Shown one piece after another: positions 17,004 to 25,325 of a stretch of 64,000 bases of DNA. A model generated the notes under the pieces. That model was not told the origin of the DNA. It searched no databases and worked only from the letters and a program-made list of their open reading frames with translations. Positions within the stretch are counted from its first letter, which is position 1. Every line of letters begins with the position of its first letter. Origin of the DNA: Terriglobia bacterium. GTDB lineage: Bacteria; Acidobacteriota; Terriglobia; Bryobacterales; Bryobacteraceae. Both the position numbers and the translations under genes were made by a program. The DNA is taken from NCBI GenBank assembly GCA_020073445.1, contig JAIQFE010000001.1, positions 62,001-126,000 on the forward strand, in the 5' to 3' direction.

Positions 17004-17380
17004 TGCCCGGGGCGATTGACCAGGAACGTGGCCATCGCCCCAAAGAACGCTCGCAAGAGCTGTTGCACGTCGGCCGGAAACGCCGCTTCGTCCAGCGCGC
17101 GATCCATCAACTGAACCCAGCGGTCGCGGGCACCTTGGCCGATTGGAAACGGTGCATGGCGCATGCGCAGCCGCGGATGGCCGCGTTGCTCGATATATAA
17201 GGGCGGCCCGCCAAATCGGTAAATCAGAAAGTCCCGAAGCCTTTGTTCCGCGCCTGGAAAATCGTCCGCCGGATACATTGGACCTAACAGATCGTCGCCG
17301 GGAACCTGCCGGTAGAACGCTGCCACCAGCCGCGCGAATCCTTCACTGCCGATAATCGGGTAGACCTCGTGCTCTTCCAC
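17000..17380 (-). CDS. group II truncated haemoglobin
   Basis: 126-aa haem protein of the trHb2 (globin O/YjbI) class, probably binding or detoxifying O2, NO or peroxides in the cytoplasm. Features: LVAAFYRQV (helix B), FPGAEQRLRDFLIYRFGGPP (helix E region), the class signature GHPRLRMRHAPFPIG holding the proximal His (H75), and Trp 88 (DRWVQLM) at position G8. The GTG start directly follows the peptide deformylase stop (TGAGTG), so the two genes are coupled. The C-terminus overlaps the convergent 41-aa frame by 4 bases. Confidence 0.9.
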   Translation of the reverse strand: MEEHEVYPIIGSEGFARLVAAFYRQVPGDDLLGPMYPADDFPGAEQRLRDFLIYRFGGPPLYIEQRGHPRLRMRHAPFPIGQGARDRWVQLMDRALDEAAFPADVQQLLRAFFGAMATFLVNRPGH

Positions 17381-17965
17381 TCATTCATCGTACCCGGTCG
17401 CTTCGGCTATGGAGCGATCCTTCCAGTGCCGCCCGTAATTGTCTTGAGTAAAGAACGTGCGCGATTTCATCCGATCCACGTAGAGCACACCGCCCAAGTG
17501 ATCGATCTCGTGTTGCAGGATACGGGCATACCATCCCGTCGCGTCAATAACCACAGGCTCCGCCTTTTCGTTGAAGCCTTGCACGCGAACCTGCTTCGCG
17601 CGAGGAACCACCGCCGTGAAACCCGCGACGCTCAAACAGCCTTCGAAGAATTCCGCGTCTTCGGATCCTAGACGAGTCAGTTTTGGGTTGATCAGAACAT
17701 GGAACGGTACTGGGCTGCGTTCGCGCTCGGCTACTTGCTCCGCCGGGAGCTTCTGGATGAACTCCGCCTGATCTTCGATCACAACAAGCTGGAGCGAGAA
17801 TCCGACCTGAGGCGCCGCCAGACCCACACCGGGAGCATCGTGCATGGTCTCGCGCATCGCTTCGATCAGCTCTTGCGTGGATCGATTCAGGATCTCGTCC
17901 GTGGACAGCGGGCGGGCTTTTTGCCGCAAGACTGGTTCGCCAGCTTGGCGGATCTTGAGTACCAT
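17381..17965 (-). CDS. def: peptide deformylase
   Basis: 194-aa metalloenzyme that removes the formyl group from nascent proteins. All three family motifs are intact: [10 protein letters not shown] (46-55), EGCLSV with the metal-binding Cys, and [15 protein letters not shown] with the HExxH. I chose the ATG at 17965; a TTG two codons upstream is possible. The globin gene follows immediately on the same strand. No fmt homologue is adjacent. Confidence 0.95.
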   Translation of the reverse strand: MVLKIRQAGEPVLRQKARPLSTDEILNRSTQELIEAMRETMHDAPGVGLAAPQVGFSLQLVVIEDQAEFIQKLPAEQVAERERSPVPFHVLINPKLTRLGSEDAEFFEGCLSVAGFTAVVPRAKQVRVQGFNEKAEPVVIDATGWYARILQHEIDHLGGVLYVDRMKSRTFFTQDNYGRHWKDRSIAEATGYDE

Positions 17966-18018
17966 CCCCAAACGGTAGCATTCCGCCCGCGCGTACGCTC
18001 CCTACACAGGAATGCGGC

Positions 18019-19398
18019 CTACAAAAAAGCCGGAGGAGGATTCTTAAAGTTCCCCAGGTTCGGAAATACGCTGCCGAGCTTCGAAGCATCCACGCCGAAC
18101 CACGTTGCCAGAGACGCTCCGTATTGGTCCAGCGAGGTCGTGGGAATCCACACGCCCCGATTGTTGGCGTCGTCCGGACCACTCAACTCCAGCGTGGGAA
18201 ATGTTCCGTAGATATCGCCCCCCTTGACAGCGCCGCCCATCACGAAATGATGGCTGCCCCAAGCATGATCCGTGCCGAGAGTCGAGCCTCCGCTGGGCTG
18301 CAACGTCCGGCCGAAATCCGACTCGGTGAAGGTCACAACCTGATCGGCGACACCCATCTCCATCGTGGAATCGTGGAACGCCTTCATCGCCTGGCTCACC
18401 TGGGCGAGCCCTGTTCCCTGATCGTTCAGTTCCAGATCGTGCGTATCGAATCCGCCGAGGTATGCGAAGAATATCTGGCGGCGCATGCCGAGCTGGCCAC
18501 GAACATTGATAATTTTGGCGACCTGCGAAAGCTGCGATCCGAGTGACGTGTTGGGAAATACCGTGTTGAGCGCCTTCCCGCCTGCCAGCGCCTGATTGAG
18601 AACCGTAGCCTGATTCAGACCGGAAGAGGCAATCTTGTTCGACGCCTGCACCAGGGAAACTCCGTTGTCGAACGTCAGCAGGCTTTGCAGCGCGGACAAT
18701 CGCGCCACGGAAGCGGCTGATGTGTTGAATCCCTGCAACCCGAGCACCTGTCCGGCTGTCACCGTAGCCGGGTTGGTCTGGGCGCCTGTATTGAACAGGT
18801 TGTTCCCGCCCACCGAAACGATGGTGGGGAAACCGCTGGTGTTGCAGCCCTGGATGGCGTCGGCGACCCTGCCTCCCCATCCGGTTGCGCCGGATCCCTG
18901 AGCCATCGCCGTCTGCCATTCCGTCTGCTGATCCAGGTGCGAGAACAGATTGGACGGAATCGCCGCCTGCTGATTCTTGTATTGAGCCTGCGTCAGCGGC
19001 GTGACCAGGGTCCCGACGTTCACCATCACCGCGACGTTCTTGTTGTTGTACAACGACGCCAGCTCCGTCAGACTGGGATGCAGCCCGTATTGGTCGCCCT
19101 TGGAATTCCCGATCACATTCAAATTTGCGACCGGCAGAGCCAGCCCGCCGCGGACTTGCGCGTATTTGCTGTACGAATTCGCGGGATTGCTTCCAGGCGT
19201 GGATATCGGGACCACCGTATTATTGCCGTCGTTTCCGCCAAACAAGAAGATGCACACGAGCGCCTTGTAATCCGCGGGGCACGAGTCTTGTGCCAGCGCG
19301 TTCACCTGGCTGAAGCGGCTCATCAGACTGGCCGCGCCCAGGGTCCCAAGCGAGCGGCACGATATACGCAGGAACTTTCTTCGGGAAGGTATCAGCAT
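18019..19398 (-). CDS. DUF1501 domain-containing protein, Tat-exported (second copy)
   Basis: 459-aa member of the DUF1501 family. It begins with a twin-arginine signal (SRRKFLRIS) and a hydrophobic stretch ending near NALAQ. Core blocks are FLFGGNDGNNTVVP, LFSHLDQQTEWQTA and the late FTESDFGRTLQP followed by LGTDHAWGSHHFVMGG. It is the downstream partner of the DUF1800 gene at 19419 (20-base gap). It is clearly diverged from the 10209 copy and carries a longer middle region. Confidence 0.93.
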   Translation of the reverse strand: MLIPSRRKFLRISCRSLGTLGAASLMSRFSQVNALAQDSCPADYKALVCIFLFGGNDGNNTVVPISTPGSNPANSYSKYAQVRGGLALPVANLNVIGNSKGDQYGLHPSLTELASLYNNKNVAVMVNVGTLVTPLTQAQYKNQQAAIPSNLFSHLDQQTEWQTAMAQGSGATGWGGRVADAIQGCNTSGFPTIVSVGGNNLFNTGAQTNPATVTAGQVLGLQGFNTSAASVARLSALQSLLTFDNGVSLVQASNKIASSGLNQATVLNQALAGGKALNTVFPNTSLGSQLSQVAKIINVRGQLGMRRQIFFAYLGGFDTHDLELNDQGTGLAQVSQAMKAFHDSTMEMGVADQVVTFTESDFGRTLQPSGGSTLGTDHAWGSHHFVMGGAVKGGDIYGTFPTLELSGPDDANNRGVWIPTTSLDQYGASLATWFGVDASKLGSVFPNLGNFKNPPPAFL

Positions 19399-19418
19399 AG
19401 TCTTCTGCTCTCTAAATC

Positions 19419-21527
19419 CTAATGTTCCACGTTGTAGTAGGACGACGATACGGCTAGATATATCGCCGCTTGCGCCCGCGCTTTGTTCACTGCCGCCGAG
19501 GTTCCGGTGATAGCGTTGATAGCCCCCAGTAGCGCCGTCTGAACTTTCGGAGGCATCTGGCCATCCATGAATATCTGGCTGATCGCATCCACCAGCGCCG
19601 GCGGATTGCTGCCCAGGTTTGAAAACGGCGTGAGATCGATCGCGGCGCCCTGCCCTAGATTGCCGTAGATCATGCTGTTGACCAAATTGAAGCGAGCCAC
19701 GGAATTGGACGGCGAATCGAGCTGGAATTCGGGACCCAGCAAGGCTGTTCCCGGAATGAGATCAGCCGGGATTTGATAACTTGGCGCGAAGTAGTTAAAT
19801 ACGGTGGGCGGAGCGAAGAGCGTCTGCCCGAGATTCGCCGCCTGCGCCGTGAGATTGTTGGTGTCGTTCACCCACGCGCCCAGGCCGCGAAGAATCGACG
19901 CAATCACGAAGACGGGTTCCCGCAGATGCGCGCTGGGAACGTCGGTTGGCCCTCCCGCGAACGGGCCGTTGTCACCTTGCCGAGCTTCCGGATCCAGCAG
20001 CACCGCGCGTATCACGGCCTGCAGATCGCCCCGAACACCAGAACCGTTGTCGTTAAACACCGATGCCACTCTTGCGACATAAGCCGGCGAGGGATTGCTG
20101 CCCACCAAGTGCTGGATAAGCTGTTTTCCGATGAACGGCCCGACGTTGGGATGGTTGAAGATGTTGTCGAGAGCCGCCTCCAGATCCTGCGCGGCCGTTT
20201 GTCCCGCCGGCAGCACCAGTCCGTTCAGCAGGGTTTTCGACGTGGTGTCGTGATTGGATTCGAATGGCACCATCGGGCCGATATAGTAAGCCGGATTGTG
20301 GATCCGCAACACCGCGCCGGGCTTGGTTGGATAGGTCCATCCCGTGTAGACTTTCGCAAAGTTCTGAATCGTGGTCTGATCGTAGGTCGGAATCGCGTTA
20401 CCATTGGAATCCAGCTTGGGCGTTCCGTCCAGATTCAACTGGGACAGGCCGATGGTAAACAACTGCATAAGTTCACGGGCGTAATTCTCGTTGGCCCGGG
20501 TGTCACGCGTGGGATCGGCCTTATCGTTGTTCCGCATGTCCAGATACTCACCCATGGTGGGACTCAGGGTTACGTCCTTCATGAGCGTGCGGAAGTTCGC
20601 GAAGGCGTCCTTTTGCAGAATCTCCAGGTACGGCACCAACTGCGTCGGAGTATTCTCTTCGATCGCCGATACGACGAATATCTGGCCTAGCGCGAATGCC
20701 ACCCGCTGGCGTAACTGATCCTGACCGTGAACAGCGTTGGTGAAGAACCGCGCTTGCACCTGATTGATCCCAAACCCGGTGGTGGCGGGATCCGGATAAG
20801 GCGAGATCGGCGCGGCGAACTGCTCTTTGAGGTATTCCTCCAGCCCCACGGTCTCAACATGGTCCAGCGTCGCCACGTCCGGACCGAAGGCAGCCTGATC
20901 CAGGAAATGAGCAGCAACGTTCGCGCCCAGGATATGGGGCCCGGATGATGGTCCGACCACCACGCTGACCACGTCGGTCGATGTGGCCGACCCAGGATCG
21001 GGATTCTTCACCGCAATCGGGATCTTCCAGCCGGCCTCAACCGGGAACGATACGCCCGAAGCGGTCAGCCTGGTTGGAGAAATATAGACCGTCTCCATCG
21101 GTGTGCCACCATTGAGGACCTGGGCTCCGGGCACGAAACCGCTGCCGTTCACCGTGATCGAGAACGAACCGACCGGAATGCTCGTGGGGTTCACCGAAGC
21201 GAGCGTCGGGTACGGATTCAGAATGGTCAAAGTGACACTGGCGGAAGTGGCGGGGCTGGCCGTACTCGTGGCGGTGACAGTAACAGTGTTAGGGGTGGGC
21301 AAGGTCGCGGGAGGCGTATAGCGTCCGCCTGTCGAGATCGACCCCGCTCCGGTCGCAGGCTTCATGGTCCAACTTACGCCGGTCGTGGAAGTGCCGCTCA
21401 CCTTCGCGGCAAACTGCAGGAATGTGCCTACGTGCACCGACGCCGGCGAAGGAGAAACCGTGACGGTAACCTGGGCATACGCGGGCCAGAAAGCGCACAA
21501 ACTTGCGAGCAACAGCCTATTCCCCAT
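19419..21527 (-). CDS. DUF1800 protein with N-terminal Ig-like and IPT/TIG domains
   Basis: 702-aa exported protein. A signal peptide (1-18) is followed by a bacterial Ig-like sandwich (about 19-105, VTVSPSPASVHVGTFLQF and on) and an IPT/TIG-like domain (about 110-190, ASVNPTSIPVGSFSITVNG). The DUF1800 domain fills the rest: AAHFLDQAAFGPD, NENYARELMQLFTIG, FAKVYTGWTY, FIGKQLIQHLVG and SPSNSVARFNLVN. The extra domains suggest surface attachment, in contrast to the bare copy at 8391. GGAG precedes the ATG. The DUF1501 partner follows. Confidence 0.92.
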   Translation of the reverse strand: MGNRLLLASLCAFWPAYAQVTVTVSPSPASVHVGTFLQFAAKVSGTSTTGVSWTMKPATGAGSISTGGRYTPPATLPTPNTVTVTATSTASPATSASVTLTILNPYPTLASVNPTSIPVGSFSITVNGSGFVPGAQVLNGGTPMETVYISPTRLTASGVSFPVEAGWKIPIAVKNPDPGSATSTDVVSVVVGPSSGPHILGANVAAHFLDQAAFGPDVATLDHVETVGLEEYLKEQFAAPISPYPDPATTGFGINQVQARFFTNAVHGQDQLRQRVAFALGQIFVVSAIEENTPTQLVPYLEILQKDAFANFRTLMKDVTLSPTMGEYLDMRNNDKADPTRDTRANENYARELMQLFTIGLSQLNLDGTPKLDSNGNAIPTYDQTTIQNFAKVYTGWTYPTKPGAVLRIHNPAYYIGPMVPFESNHDTTSKTLLNGLVLPAGQTAAQDLEAALDNIFNHPNVGPFIGKQLIQHLVGSNPSPAYVARVASVFNDNGSGVRGDLQAVIRAVLLDPEARQGDNGPFAGGPTDVPSAHLREPVFVIASILRGLGAWVNDTNNLTAQAANLGQTLFAPPTVFNYFAPSYQIPADLIPGTALLGPEFQLDSPSNSVARFNLVNSMIYGNLGQGAAIDLTPFSNLGSNPPALVDAISQIFMDGQMPPKVQTALLGAINAITGTSAAVNKARAQAAIYLAVSSSYYNVEH

Positions 21528-21721
21528 TCGACTCCTCCGTTGACGACTCCACCCGGTATAACACGAACGTCCTCTGATGAAAACCCCGAGAGGCCGCTGG
21601 AGTTGCCGATTGAAGCCAATTTAATGTCGGACTAAGTAAGTACCCTCGCGAAGAACCGGCGAAGGCTGGGGCAGACGATATTTCACCTGAAGCCGAACGA
21701 TTCCATCAACGCGATGGATGT

Positions 21722-22132
21722 TCAGCTGGGCTCTTTTGTCCGATCGCTGAGGATCGATTTGAAGAGCGCCCCGAGATTAAGGAAGTCTTCCAGACGCGAG
21801 GGCTTGCGGATATGCTGGTCTGCGCCGAACCGCGCGGCATCCCTTCGGTCTTCTAGCGCATCCGACGAACTCAGAACCACGATCGGTATGTCCCGGCACT
21901 GCGGACTCTGACGCATTCGTTCGACAACGTCTCGCCCAGGTCGCTTGGGAAGGTTCAGGTCGATAATCGCAAGATCAGGACAGGGGAGCGCCTGAGACTC
22001 AACCTCCTGTATGAAAACAACACCGATCTCGCCATCAGCCAGAACCACGAGCTCCCCTTGAACGCCATGCGCCTCAAGGCACTTCCGAACCAATCCCACA
22101 TCGGCTGGATTGTCCTCAACCAGGAGAATCAA
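21722..22132 (-). CDS. single-domain response regulator (CheY/Rcp1-like)
   Basis: Receiver-domain protein, about 136 aa. It shows LILLVEDNPADV (acidic pocket), LAIIDLNLPKRPG with the phospho-acceptor Asp, VVLSSSD and HIRKPS with the conserved Lys, and no output domain. This form resembles Rcp1-type regulators that pair with phytochrome-like kinases. The start is uncertain: a TTG at 22132 lies 13 bases after the kinase stop and gives MILLVEDN; the frame stays open upstream, and GTG codons at 22237 and 22243 would overlap the kinase gene. It lies directly downstream of the truncated histidine kinase. Confidence 0.8.
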   Translation of the reverse strand: MILLVEDNPADVGLVRKCLEAHGVQGELVVLADGEIGVVFIQEVESQALPCPDLAIIDLNLPKRPGRDVVERMRQSPQCRDIPIVVLSSSDALEDRRDAARFGADQHIRKPSRLEDFLNLGALFKSILSDRTKEPS

Positions 22133-22145
22133 GACCGCTTTCTTC

Positions 22146-22694
22146 TCAGCCGTTGCCGGCTGAGTCTTCTCTGAAGGGGATTGTAAAGCAAAACGTCGAA
22201 CCCCGGCCCGGTTCGGAATCGACCCAGATCCTCCCACCGGCACGTTCGATAATTCTTTGGCTAATCGCGAGTCCCATGCCTGTGCCTGGATATTCGGCGA
22301 CGCTGTGCAGACGCTTGAAGAGTTCAAAGACTTGCTCCTTATACCGCGGGGCTATTCCTATGCCGTTGTCCTGTACGGAAAACCGCCAGTCCGGTCCGTC
22401 GCGGACGGCGGCAACACGGATAATGGGAGGGTCTTCCCTCCGGTATCGAATTGCGTTTCCAATCAGGTTCTGAAACACCTGCTCCAGCTGGAATTCGTGG
22501 ATACGCACGCGCGGCAGAGCGGTTCGAGTAACCGATGCTCCGCTGTCCTTGATTGGTCCTTCAAGATTCCCCAGCGCCTTGTCGAGGCTTTTCATTCGCG
22601 TCACTGTCGCCGGGCGCTTCTTGAACCGCCCCAACGCGGCGCTCAGCCGTTCCAATGCCGACCTCGAAGGAATGGATTCCCGCCGAGCCATCAT
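22146..22694 (-). CDS. histidine kinase ATPase-domain protein lacking the phospho-acceptor region
   Basis: 182-aa protein with a complete HATPase_c domain: QVFQNLIGNAIRYR (N box), FSVQDNGIGIAP (G1), FELFKRLHS (F box), GTGMGLAISQRIIERAGG (G2) and FCFTIPF. The N-terminal 65 residues show only the tail of a HisKA-type linker (ALGNLEGPIKDSGASV); the H box with the phosphorylated His and any sensor are missing. ATG codons at 22694 and 22691 follow GGAGGA very closely. The gene lies 11 bases after DUF892 and just before the response regulator. It may be a decayed kinase or an ATPase that needs a partner. Confidence 0.75.
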   Translation of the reverse strand: MMARRESIPSRSALERLSAALGRFKKRPATVTRMKSLDKALGNLEGPIKDSGASVTRTALPRVRIHEFQLEQVFQNLIGNAIRYRREDPPIIRVAAVRDGPDWRFSVQDNGIGIAPRYKEQVFELFKRLHSVAEYPGTGMGLAISQRIIERAGGRIWVDSEPGRGSTFCFTIPFREDSAGNG

Positions 22695-22705
22695 TCCTCC
22701 GTTCC

Positions 22706-23203
22706 CTACGCCCGTGCCGCGGCGGCTTTAATCAGGCCGGTCGCAATCTTGCGAAGAGTCTGCTCGGCTGCCTGCTCTTCAGCCAATGACTTTTGGAGCA
22801 GAGTCACTACCTTACTGGCGCCGATGCGCTCCGCCAAGCTAATCGCGGTCATATATCCGGCCATTTCATAGTGCTCGACCCGGCTGCCGGCGCCGATGAT
22901 TCCCAGATCCAACACGGCCTCGTCGCCTTCCTGTTCGAGAGCTTCCGCACCCTCCTTGATGACGCCCTCCATGCCCTCGCACTTTTTGCCGCTGGGTTTC
23001 ATGTCAAGGAGCGTTCCCACTTCCTCCAGCCGCGCCACTTGTTCTTGCGTCTCCTTGAGATGGTTGGTGAAGGCTGCCGAGAGCGCAGCGTCATGCGATC
23101 CCTTGGCCATCTTTGGAATTGCCTTGGTCAGTTGCTTCTCCGCGGAATACAGGTCCTTGATTTCGTCTTCGAGCAAATCTTTCAATGTTTGTTTTTCGGC
23201 CAT
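22706..23203 (-). CDS. DUF892 ferritin-like protein (YciF/YciE family)
   Basis: 165-aa four-helix ferritin-like protein. Hallmarks are LKDLLEDEIKDLYSAEKQLT at the N-terminus, a central ETQEQVARLEEV and SRVEHYEMAGY, which carry the acidic and His residues expected at a di-iron site. Family members are linked to osmotic and oxidative stress in bacteria; the biochemical role is not established. The ATG is preceded by AGGAGATCAGT. It is the first gene of the DUF892-kinase-regulator run on the minus strand. Confidence 0.92.
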   Translation of the reverse strand: MAEKQTLKDLLEDEIKDLYSAEKQLTKAIPKMAKGSHDAALSAAFTNHLKETQEQVARLEEVGTLLDMKPSGKKCEGMEGVIKEGAEALEQEGDEAVLDLGIIGAGSRVEHYEMAGYMTAISLAERIGASKVVTLLQKSLAEEQAAEQTLRKIATGLIKAAAARA

Positions 23204-23529
23204 ACTGATCTCCTATTACTTCAGTGCAGCGCTGATGCAGCACGTGGGTGGCCTTTGTTCGGCGCAACCGACGACGCGAGTGCAAAACCTTCACACGATT
23301 TCGGCATTCCGCGCCTGCCTTCGCGGCTCCCGGAGTAGTCTGCTTCCGTAGATTCCCAGAGACAAGCGTATAAATGAACGCGTTCTGGGACCTTGGCACA
23401 GAAAATGCACACTCCTCCCCGTTGATGGACTTCGCATCGCAGAAGGAGAAAGCGAAATGAACGTATTTGAACGGCGGGTCTTGGCCGAACTCCGGAAACT
23501 TCGCGAGGCAGAAGCGACGTTGGAAAGGT

Positions 23530-23643
23530 ATGTACGAGACGTTACAACGTTCCCCCACCACCGGGGATTCATTTATGGCGTCACTGAGAACTTTGAACGA
23601 ACGGGTCAACCAGTTCGAAATGCTTTTGGAGCATGCAGCATGA
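23530..23643 (+). CDS. 37-aa possible leader/small protein overlapping DUF3309
   Basis: Frame MYETLQRSPTTGDSFMASLR and on, ending at HAA. It has GGAAAGGT before the ATG and its stop overlaps the DUF3309 start as ATGA, which is typical of translational coupling. A competing frame from an ATG at 23457 with a strong AAGGAG runs straight into DUF3309. Only one can be right, or a frameshift joins the first half of one to the second half of the other. No family is recognised. Confidence 0.3.
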   Translation: MYETLQRSPTTGDSFMASLRTLNERVNQFEMLLEHAA

Positions 23644-23798
23644 ACGCCCTGCTGGTTTTGGTTCTTCTTCTGCTCCTGCTAGGCATCCTGCCGACTTGGC
23701 CGTACAGTGCCAACTGGGGATATTATCCCAGCGGCGGGTTGGGGCTTTTATTGATCGTCCTGTTGGTAGTCCTCCTGACGCGAAAACGTGCACTCTGA
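23640..23798 (+). CDS. DUF3309 small membrane protein
   Basis: 52-aa protein recognised by the DUF3309 pattern: two hydrophobic helices around the invariant core LLLLLGILPTWPYSANWGY and PSGGLGLLLIVLLVVLL. Function is unknown; it is common in stress-gene clusters beside YtxH, BON and DUF892 genes, as here. The ATG at 23640 fits family length. The frame continues upstream to 23457, but that extension does not look like the family. Confidence 0.88.
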   Translation: MNALLVLVLLLLLLGILPTWPYSANWGYYPSGGLGLLLIVLLVVLLTRKRAL

Positions 23799-23863
23799 AG
23801 CCCGCGCGACGACTGCGGGCCGGTCACGGTGCGGCCGCGAAATCGACCATATCCTCAGCTCCC

Positions 23864-24046
23864 ATGCTCATGGGGATAGTCGCTGGGATTAACGGAGTAG
23901 CGCTGTTCGTCTCACTGTTGTTTTGGGGATGGCTGTGGGGATTGATCGATACGTTAGTAGCGGTGCCCATCATGATGATCGTCAAGACTGCTTGTGAATG
24001 TATTGACGAACCTCAGGGAGTCAGCGAGCTTCTGAGCGAGAAGTAG
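23864..24046 (+). pseudogene. C-terminal remnant of an AI-2E (PerM) family transporter
   Basis: A 60-residue open segment whose sequence GVALFVSLLFWGWLWGLID and then TLVAVPIMMIVKTACE matches the last transmembrane helices of AI-2E family permeases, normally about 350 aa. The C-terminal IDEPQGVSELLSEK also fits the family end. The preceding 60 bases in frame do not look like the transporter, so about 85 percent of the gene is gone. There is no clear ribosome-binding site. It marks a deletion or a decayed transfer in the stress-gene cluster. Confidence 0.75.
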
Positions 24047-24261
24047 ACATCGAGCGCCGTTCATGGCTGGCATAATCGCGGAGTGGGCGATTAGCGCGAA
24101 TGCACCCGCGGCGAGCGATCCACATCTTTCCTGCAGCGCTCGACGGCAAGAAGTGCACGCATTTCGGTATAACTTCCTCCTTTCGAAACGCAGCGGGTGC
24201 TGCAGCAGGCATTTGTCTGCTCAATGATTGACTGGGCACTCACGTGCTTAGTCGTAAGCGT

Positions 24262-24663
24262 ATGCATCTCTTCCAGCCTAAGAAAATGACGGTTGTCACC
24301 TCAGCGTTATGGTTGTGCTCCGCTTGGGGAGCCGCTCTCCATGCGCAATCAACCTCAACTCAGCCACAACCCGACAATACCGCGGTCAACAAACGCGACC
24401 GGAATCCCGGAGAGGCTACCGCAGATCAGCAGAAGATTAATCCCGCCGACCGCGCGCTCACGGCCAAAATTCGCAGCGCGGTAGTGTCGGATAAATCCCT
24501 GTCGACATACGCCCACAACGTCAAGATCATCAGTCAAGGCGGAATCGTAACCCTCAAGGGGCCGGTTCGTTCCAGCGCCGAGGCGAAATCCATCGTTTCC
24601 AAAGCGGCGGCCTCAGCTGGCGGTAAAGACAAGGTAGTCAACCAGCTATCCGTCAAGCCGTAG
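24262..24663 (+). CDS. BON-domain periplasmic protein
   Basis: 133-aa exported protein. A signal segment (TVVTSALWLCSAWGAALHAQ) is followed by a Thr/Pro/Asn-rich linker and one BON domain (about 68-133): DRALTAKIRSAVVSDKSLS, NVKIISQGGIVTLKGPVRS and the final VVNQLSVKP. BON domains bind phospholipid or peptidoglycan in osmotic-shock proteins such as OsmY. The start is ambiguous (GTG 24244, ATG 24262, ATG 24286); ATG 24286 has AAGAAA upstream and would give the shortest signal. The YflT-like stress gene follows 35 bases on. Confidence 0.88.
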   Translation: MHLFQPKKMTVVTSALWLCSAWGAALHAQSTSTQPQPDNTAVNKRDRNPGEATADQQKINPADRALTAKIRSAVVSDKSLSTYAHNVKIISQGGIVTLKGPVRSSAEAKSIVSKAAASAGGKDKVVNQLSVKP

Positions 24664-24698
24664 CGTTCCGAATTTTCAAACTCAAAAGGAGATCTATC

Positions 24699-25256
24699 AT
24701 GGCAGGAAAGAACACGGCCGTCTTTGGCATTTACAAGACAGCCACCCAGGCGGAACAGACCGTCGATCGGTTGCTCGCAGCAGGTTTTACAAACGATGAT
24801 ATTTCCGTTTTGCTGCAGGACAACAAGAGCTCGAAGGACTTCGCCCACGAGAAGAACACGAAGGCGCCCGAAGGCACCACCACTGGCGTCACCGCCGGTG
24901 GGGTCATCGGCGGGACACTCGGCCTTCTGGCCGGCATCGGCGCACTGGCGATTCCTGGAGTTGGTCCGTTTATCGCCGCAGGTCCGATCATGGGTGCGCT
25001 TGCCGGCTTGGGTGTTGGCGGCGCCGTCGGCGGCCTGATCGGTGCCCTGGTTGGTATGGGCATTCCGGAGTACGAAGCGAAACGGTATGAAGGCCGGATC
25101 AGGGACGGCGGGGTTCTGCTCTCGGCTCATTGCGACACTTCCGAGCAGATCACGCTGGCGAAGGACATTCTCAAGCAGATGGGAGCAGAAGACGTTTCTT
25201 CTTCTGGCGAAGCGAGCGCGGACACCAAGGCGACCGTTAACACATCGAGGATGTAG
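24699..25256 (+). CDS. general stress protein (YflT-like) with Gly-rich membrane segment
   Basis: 185-aa protein. Residues 5-45 carry the general-stress/YflT-like beta-alpha unit (AVFGIYKTATQAEQTVDRLL, then DISVLL). A long Gly/Ala-rich hydrophobic stretch at about 66-120 probably forms two membrane hairpins, and a second beta unit (YEGRIRDGGVLLSAHC) follows. AAAGGAG lies upstream of the ATG. Function is unknown; the family is induced by general stress. A strong terminator follows directly. Confidence 0.9.
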   Translation: MAGKNTAVFGIYKTATQAEQTVDRLLAAGFTNDDISVLLQDNKSSKDFAHEKNTKAPEGTTTGVTAGGVIGGTLGLLAGIGALAIPGVGPFIAAGPIMGALAGLGVGGAVGGLIGALVGMGIPEYEAKRYEGRIRDGGVLLSAHCDTSEQITLAKDILKQMGAEDVSSSGEASADTKATVNTSRM

Positions 25257-25264
25257 ATGTTATC

Positions 25265-25297
25265 GGGTAGCCGTCCCACGGCTACCCTTCTTTATTT
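25265..25297 (+). terminator. Rho-independent terminator
   Basis: A perfect 10-bp stem (GGGTAGCCGT/ACGGCTACCC) with a CCC loop, followed by TTCTTTATTT. It begins 8 bases after the stop of the YflT-like gene and ends upstream of the YtxH gene. Confidence 0.9.
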
Positions 25298-25325
25298 AAG
25301 AGCTGCGAAGAGAAAGGAAATAGCG

